Made by a program: the position numbers and the translations under genes. 64,000 bases of DNA from Microvelia longipes (taxonomy: Eukaryota; Arthropoda; Insecta; Hemiptera; Veliidae): the NCBI GenBank assembly GCA_018340805.1, contig JACMZG010000008.1:12383742-12447741 (forward strand), in the 5' to 3' direction. The notes beneath the pieces were generated by a model, which saw nothing but the letters and a program-made list of their open reading frames with translations, searched no databases and had not been told where the DNA came from. This document shows, one piece after another, positions 62,401-64,000 of this stretch (the stretch's first letter is position 1; every line of letters starts with the position of its first letter).

Positions 62401-62596
62401 AACATATATTGTCATCTATGGTTTTCAGACTTTTCACATCGACTGTGTTTAAGCCCTGCCTAGTAATTTTAAGACCGAGTCTAAATTAACTCATCAAAAA
62501 TTTGTGGTCAAGCAGACAGCCAAGTTTGTTTACAAAAAATATGTAAAACTTGTAAATATGTCAGGATTCAAGTCGCCAACTTACCGAATTAGACAT
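38333..62596 (-). CDS. KNL1: KNL1/Spc105-like outer-kinetochore scaffold, 9 coding exons
   Basis: KNL1 links microtubule-binding kinetochore proteins to the spindle checkpoint and recruits PP1 and Bub proteins (family knowledge). Exons: 62596-62585, 57287-57163, 54226-54128, 50398-46185, 43704-43671, 41514-41351, 40281-40080, 38982-38857, 38420-38333. All phases match; the sum is 5064 nt, nominally 1687 residues. Seen: MSNSILKPRKPRQPLQ with SILK at 4-7; RRRRVSFAG with RVSF at 36-39; MELTGN at 136 and MDISHN at 255; about 15 copies of a 20-residue RRSMRQSMAPMVEEESEKPN unit at roughly 840-1130; a C-terminal RWD-like region of about 190 residues ending NFALMLKRI. Odd: part of the array (47510-47640) is out of frame, and no long coiled coil precedes the RWD region. 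Exon 5 (34 bp) is the least certain. Confidence 0.88.
38857..38982 (-). CDS. KNL1: KNL1 exon 8, RWD-like region
   Basis: Encodes SLIFKVAKLKPQMKAFNVHL and LSLELYHGDV; donor gttagt, phase 2. Confidence 0.85.
40080..40281 (-). CDS. KNL1: KNL1 exon 7, RWD-like region
   Basis: Encodes VVVSRLLKNKSLDKCKC through FSAVEKQIKSISPLYRQL. Its acceptor is only about 35 bp from the 51-bp tandem array at 40316. Confidence 0.85.
40316..40760 (+). repeat. 51-bp minisatellite, about 8-9 units, in a KNL1 intron
   Basis: Unit: AATTAGAGAGACACTAAGAG, GTGAGGCACTCAGATCTTTA, AATCTGTGTTC. Length 51 is a multiple of three, so it stays open in one frame, but it is intronic and not a gene. Confidence 0.95.
41351..41514 (-). 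CDS. KNL1: KNL1 exon 6, RWD-like region
   Basis: Encodes VFMEEMELYYSEWTEWTTDF and SIILTVKVPWVQFDM; resembles the first strands of the KNL1 C-terminal RWD domain. Donor gtaagt. Confidence 0.82.
42272..42352 (+). repeat. Half copy of the 11130 MITE family
   Basis: TTAACATTCAGGAGTAACCT, TATTGGCTCTGTC and TAACCGTGTGTTATA match the right half of 60432-60583. Confidence 0.5.
42860..43060 (+). repeat. SINE family B, plus-strand fragment
   Basis: ACCGGAGGTCTGGCGTTCAC then AGCCCGGAC matches the inverted head at 61060-61100. The tail GGGCTGAAAGACCC and TTTATTTTTGCAAGCTG recurs at 43450-43500. Confidence 0.55.
43130..43335 (-). repeat. SINE family B, copy 2
   Basis: Near-match to 17338-17590: GGGATAACCCCTTCGGGAAC, AACCTGGGATGTGAACCCCA, CCTCCGAGATGTCAAAGGTC. 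The A/B box order reads on the minus strand. Confidence 0.65.
43400..43545 (+). repeat. SINE family B tail, second copy
   Basis: Same order of words as 42920-43060, ending TTTATTTTTGCAAGCTGTAG and AAATCTATTCTA. Confidence 0.5.
43671..43704 (-). CDS. KNL1: KNL1 exon 5, short
   Basis: Encodes GKAFSPLQWHN; acceptor tttgtttcag is strong, donor gttcgt is weak. Kept because its phases (1 in, 2 out) exactly bridge exons 4 and 6. Confidence 0.55.
44390..44612 (-). repeat. Repeat shared with 18530-18700
   Basis: Inverted relation: AATTCGCTAGATACATTGCA, AAATGCCATGTAAC, GAGGCCACAAGGAAGCCTCC. Contains its own palindromic GGCATTTTGCC-type words. Confidence 0.55.
45000..45300 (+). repeat. Dispersed repeat, copy 1 (direct copy at 51310-51600)
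   Basis: Shared words: ACTTAAATGAGGA, CTAGAAATCAGCGCTG, AGCTTTCCAAAAA, CATTTATTGTAATAATAA. Confidence 0.65.
45614..46017. repeat. Foldback with about 180-bp arms
   Basis: 45614-45795 and 45838-46017 are imperfect reverse complements (AACACAAAAAGGCAAAAATA against TATTTTTGTCTCTTTGTGTT) around a 42-bp loop. Lies in the KNL1 intron between exons 4 and 5. The open frames here are artefacts of A/T-rich arms. Confidence 0.75.
46185..50398 (-). CDS. KNL1: KNL1 exon 4, giant exon with MELT-like motifs and repeat array
   Basis: Acceptor tttgtttcag, donor gtaaac, 4214 bp, about 1400 residues. Low-complexity Ser/Asn-rich sequence with MELTGN (50229-50218), MDISHN (49872 down), then the 20-residue array (about 48110-47250), then an acidic tail ending SDVRDP. 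Two in-frame stops (TAG 47580-47578 and a nearby TGA) fall in a stretch where repeat units have lost or gained bases; the frame is restored before 47508, so the exon is in one frame at both ends. Confidence 0.88.
51310..51600 (+). repeat. Dispersed repeat, copy 2 of 45000-45300
   Basis: GGTTAACTTAAATGAGGAAT, CTAGAAATCAGCGCTGCGGC, GACAGCTGCATTTATTGTAA. Confidence 0.65.
51895..52105 (-). mobile_element. MITE-like repeat, inverted copy of 35985-36205
   Basis: CGGCTAGTTAGAAGTATGAC, CCCACTCAGTTGAAAAGTAG, GACTGTAGATACTTAAAC-type end (written inverted in the window as GTTTAAGTATCTACAGTC). Confidence 0.65.
52300..53460 (+). pseudogene. Penelope-like RT/GIY-YIG protein, frame broken
   Basis: RT part: LLVSFDVVDLFTSIPPDV, then GIIYSNPKGLAMGSPLSCL (the PLE-type GLxMGSPLS motif). 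The YVDD catalytic box near 52681 has lost a base (RYV then ACGATATTTTT). Next HAGSRHPWSQKLAAFHSYTY, then the open frame 52960-53460. GIY-YIG part: GVYLIKCGYQNCGKYYLGQT then GRKFLARFKEHL, with the conserved Arg and Glu-containing HL segment. Frame breaks near 52350, 52657, 52690 and 52830. Would reverse-transcribe and nick DNA if intact. Confidence 0.88.
53769..53808 (+). ncRNA. Hammerhead-like fold at PLE 3' end, two core changes
   Basis: Stem I GGCA/TGCT, core CTGTTGA (A6 changed to T), bulged T, stem II GGC/GCC around ATTATT, AAAA where GAAA is expected, stem III GCCGGC (perfect palindrome) closed by A-T, cleavage-site C53804. The fold is kept but the changed core residues predict little or no activity. 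Confidence 0.6.
53935..54052 (-). repeat. tRNA-like SINE head
   Basis: Minus strand: TAATGACCAAGTGGTCTTTG (A-box-like) and AAGGTTCAAATCCCAGTC (B box). Acceptor stem ends do not pair, so not a functional tRNA. Directly follows the PLE target duplication. Confidence 0.5.
54128..54226 (-). CDS. KNL1: KNL1 exon 3
   Basis: Encodes KEFDSAAESVVICETPAYEE and SSDSSQILKE; phases 2 and 2 fit both neighbours. Confidence 0.88.
54325..54612 (+). mobile_element. MITE, second full copy of the 7725 family
   Basis: CACAATATAATTGTGCGAGA to the inverted TCTCTCACACAATTATAT. The internal text GAACTCACTCTGACCTTCAA and GCGGTGCTCTCTTACCGC is the inverse of that in the first copy. Confidence 0.78.
54900..55690 (-). 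pseudogene. LINE 3' fragment, CR1/Jockey-like
   Basis: Minus-strand frame: LKLLLTLKRTSHTAVPLNIL, GVLIDQSLSWKPQCEALVK, LSSVVYLLRKLSSHLD, YFHSLL-type region, LLVQKKAIRGICKAKWDE. This is the RT-C-terminal region of LINEs. It ends near 54900 in an ATT-rich tail. Distinct in sequence from the fragment at 31727. Confidence 0.78.
55700..56700. other. KNL1 intron 2, no further gene seen
   Basis: A+T-rich. TTGCAAAACTCGGTAGTATC near 55834 recurs at 8034 next to the MITE there; a G-run lies at 56398-56408. Confidence 0.5.
56705..56940 (-). repeat. tRNA-derived SINE (family C), minus strand
   Basis: Minus strand: CCATGGTGTAGTGGTTAAGG (A box), CATGGGTTCAATCCCAGCAC (B box), CGTCCTTCAGAAGGGACGTA core, end ATGAAACTGGGTGTAGGC. 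Most complete member of the family; compare 28355 and 1972. Confidence 0.72.
57163..57287 (-). CDS. KNL1: KNL1 exon 2 (ILK and RVSF)
   Basis: Acceptor caattttag. Encodes ILKPRKPRQPLQS, an acidic run, then EVRRRRVSFAGVNKI. RVSF is the second PP1-docking motif; the basic patch before it is also conserved in KNL1. Ends phase 2. Confidence 0.92.
58375..58820 (+). repeat. Tandem repeat, three units of about 150-180 bp
   Basis: Words repeated in order: CCTAAACTACAGAAC, GACTTTTTGGATT-type, TCTTATGCTCGTGCACATTC, CCTACGCTGAAC, AACTAAGCTAGCGAAC. The third unit is partial. Confidence 0.65.
58975..59380 (+). mobile_element. Inverted-repeat element (CCCGCCAAGTC family)
   Basis: Left CCCGCCAAGTCTTTGGTCC and GTCCCGCCAAGTCATGTCCG face CGAACATGACTTGGCGGGAC and GGACTAAAGACTTGG. 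Arms about 75 bp, spacer about 260 bp. Confidence 0.65.
59690..59955 (+). repeat. 42-bp minisatellite, about 5-6 units
   Basis: Unit TAATGTGGACTACACACTGA then CACAATGGATTAAATAAGGC TG. Length is a multiple of three, giving a false 14-residue periodic ORF on the minus strand. In KNL1 intron 1. Confidence 0.92.
60432..60583 (+). mobile_element. MITE, full copy of the 11130 family
   Basis: GGCTAAAATCAGTTGACAGC and GAGGGAAAAATAATG face CATCTGATTTTAGCTGTGTG. Confidence 0.68.
60835..60900 (-). repeat. tRNA-like fragment
   Basis: Minus strand: GGTTGTTGGTTCGAATCCCA then GTGGGGGCGAAACC, a good T arm and B box, interrupted by the SINE at 60913. Not a complete cloverleaf. Confidence 0.45.
60913..61135 (-). 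repeat. SINE family B, best-preserved tRNA head
   Basis: Minus strand: GCCTCCGTGGCCGTGATCGT, then CACCAGAGGTCCGGGGTTCG and CAGCCCGGGCTACGC, then the 3' GGTGGTTCCCGCAGGGTGAA and GGGCCGAAAGGCCC. The family relation to 17338 and 43130 rests on these words. Confidence 0.68.
61140..62160. other. KNL1 intron 1, no gene seen
   Basis: A+T-rich with T-runs; a repeat-like block CCAGGCTCGTAGTCAGGTAG at 62041 is of unknown origin. Confidence 0.45.
62165..62212 (+). repeat. Short dispersed repeat, also at 63608-63655
   Basis: AGAGATTTGGCAGGCTACAG and GCCTGACATATTCAGG occur again with one change at 63618-63652. Confidence 0.6.
62585..62596 (-). CDS. KNL1: KNL1 exon 1, four codons
   Basis: ATG TCT AAT TCG then gtaag. 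It supplies Met-Ser-Asn-Ser; the last Ser becomes the S of the SILK motif. Chosen as start because it joins in phase 0 to exon 2 and completes a motif placed as in vertebrate KNL1. Confidence 0.8.
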
Positions 62597-62800
62597 CTTA
62601 TTTGATTTAGCTGAACTAAACACACTTAAAACACATCGTAAAATAACAAATTAAAGTTTAACACAAATTTAAAATACAAGAAAACACATAATACAAATCT
62701 TAACGATAACGGCACCAACAAGCAGCATCCATTTTTTCCGTTAACAACCGCCAAAACTTCTTCATTTTCCAATGAAATAAACTATTCCATATAAACGCAC
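62597..62800 (-). promoter_or_regulatory. Presumed KNL1 5' UTR and promoter region
   Basis: Sequence just upstream of the four-codon first exon. No TATA box or initiator could be fixed; the assignment is by position only. Confidence 0.3.
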
Positions 62801-63930
62801 CATTCTGTAAGAGCGACATTTTTTTATTTGTATTAAGTGTCGAACGATATAACTTATAAATAGGACAATATGCACCTAAATAGAAATATTATTCACTAAG
62901 GATAAAATAAGAGAATTGATATAATATTTTAAAATCACACTAACCACTACAATTTACATTACATACAAAACACTTAAAAAAAAAGTTTTTTGTGATTCCA
63001 ATCAATACGTAAGACATTTTTTAAGCTATTTATATTTTATACCACGGTTTCTTATTGTGATTTATTTAACTTTCTTTTTTAATTTTGTACTCGGTAAAAT
63101 TTGTTTGTATTTTTGTTTTTGGACCATATGGTCTGTTAATAAATAAAATAAAAAATAAGTCAGTAGCTGCAATATGTTGTAATGCCCCAATCCACAAGGA
63201 AGGATTAGAGTGCCTGATATGCAGATGCACTCTAGAAAGGATAAGCAAACAACCATATGTAGAAAAAAATTAATAAAGTAAGAAAGGAATGTAACCATTT
63301 AAATAAATAAAAAGACAAAAAAGTTAAAAATAAAGTATATGTAAGCGTTGATTTTTTTTAATAACAGATCAATTCTTAGAAGCATTTGATTAATTAACAA
63401 CATTTATTTATTTATTTATAACATAAACGGCTTTTTACAAGCCTTTTACAACATTTATAAAAAGGTAAAGACTAAAAAAGAAAATAAATTAAAAAGGAAC
63501 ATTAAAAATGATATAACTATAAGTTTAAACTAACAATAATAAACTAATTATAAGTAGGTACAGTTTTTTAGTACATATAACAGAAATATATTTGAAACAA
63601 TTAAAATAGAATTCCCTCAGAGATTTAGCAGGCTACAGGCCTGACATATTCAGGCACTTAATTGTTAAACATATTTTTTATTGTTAAACATAGTTTAACA
63701 ATAAAAATTTAAGATGTTAACAATTTTGTGATTTATGAAAGAATAAAAAATAAAAATAGTACTAACATTAAAAACAAAATAGATTAACATAAAATAATAA
63801 ATAAAAATAAATTAATTTGAATTCTGTGGATGATATACAAAGTTAAAAAAATTAGAACTTTGTTCTTTATAGGGTTTCTTACTCTTCATTAAATAATCAA
63901 GTAAGGTAGACATACTTTATAAATTAAAGA
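62801..63930. other. Intergenic upstream of KNL1, no gene seen
   Basis: Very A+T-rich, with ATTTATTTATTTATTTAT near 63401. Small open frames near 63070-63290 show no recognisable domain. Confidence 0.45.
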
Positions 63931-64000
63931 GGCTCTCCAAAAAACAAATAAACATAGTCACTACAAATTCAACCCATCATAAGGCCATCATCAGTGCCTG
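63930..64000 (-). repeat. Penelope-type 3' repeat with decayed hammerhead, cut by window edge
   Basis: Minus strand: GGCACTGATGATGGCCTTAT, GATGGGTTGAAT and TTTTTTGGAGAGCC match 32912-32985 and 53769-53838. CTGATGA is intact but GAAA reads GAAT and stem III is lost. Confidence 0.55.

Overview
The window is animal nuclear DNA, most likely from an insect. It is A+T-rich, its genes are split by GT-AG introns, it is dense in dispersed repeats, and it carries a CYP4-type cytochrome P450, a cytosolic sulfotransferase, non-LTR retrotransposons, a Penelope-like element and tRNA-derived SINEs. Nothing bacterial (operons, Shine-Dalgarno sites, CRISPR) is present. The species cannot be named from this sequence.

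Three host genes can be reconstructed exon by exon. (1) Positions 1-3529, plus strand: the last three coding exons of a cytosolic sulfotransferase whose 5' exons lie outside the window. (2) Positions 28837 down to 6338, minus strand: a complete 12-exon CYP4-family P450 of 503 residues, with every splice phase matching and all P450 signature motifs intact. Its 9 kb fourth intron holds a hAT-type DNA transposon (8-bp target duplication) into which a 4.65 kb non-LTR retrotransposon has jumped (12-bp target duplication). (3) Positions 62596 down to 38333, minus strand: a KNL1/Spc105-like kinetochore scaffold of 9 coding exons, about 1687 codons. The N-terminal SILK and RVSF motifs (PP1 docking in this family) are both present, and SILK is assembled across the first intron. 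There are sparse MELT-like motifs, a large array of 20-residue SM-rich repeats and a C-terminal RWD-like region. The long coiled coil expected before the RWD region was not found. A short part of the repeat array is out of frame (47510-47640), which may be an assembly fault.

The rest is mobile and repetitive DNA: hAT-like MITEs with 8-bp duplications (2089-2628, 3839-4303), several other inverted-repeat families, at least three tRNA-derived SINE types, broken LINEs (31727-33860, 54900-55690), a 5'-truncated Penelope-like element with a GIY-YIG domain and 14-bp target duplication inside a KNL1 intron (52282-53855), and minisatellites of 28, 42, 51 and about 60 bp. A short word built on GCGAAGCGAG recurs in several otherwise unrelated repeat families.

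The most interesting non-coding signal is a set of hammerhead-ribozyme folds. Two have complete catalytic cores and short palindromic stem III helices (32912-32953 and 34972-35013). A third, with two core changes, sits at the 3' end of the Penelope-like element (53769-53808), and a decayed fourth lies on the minus strand at the right edge of the window.
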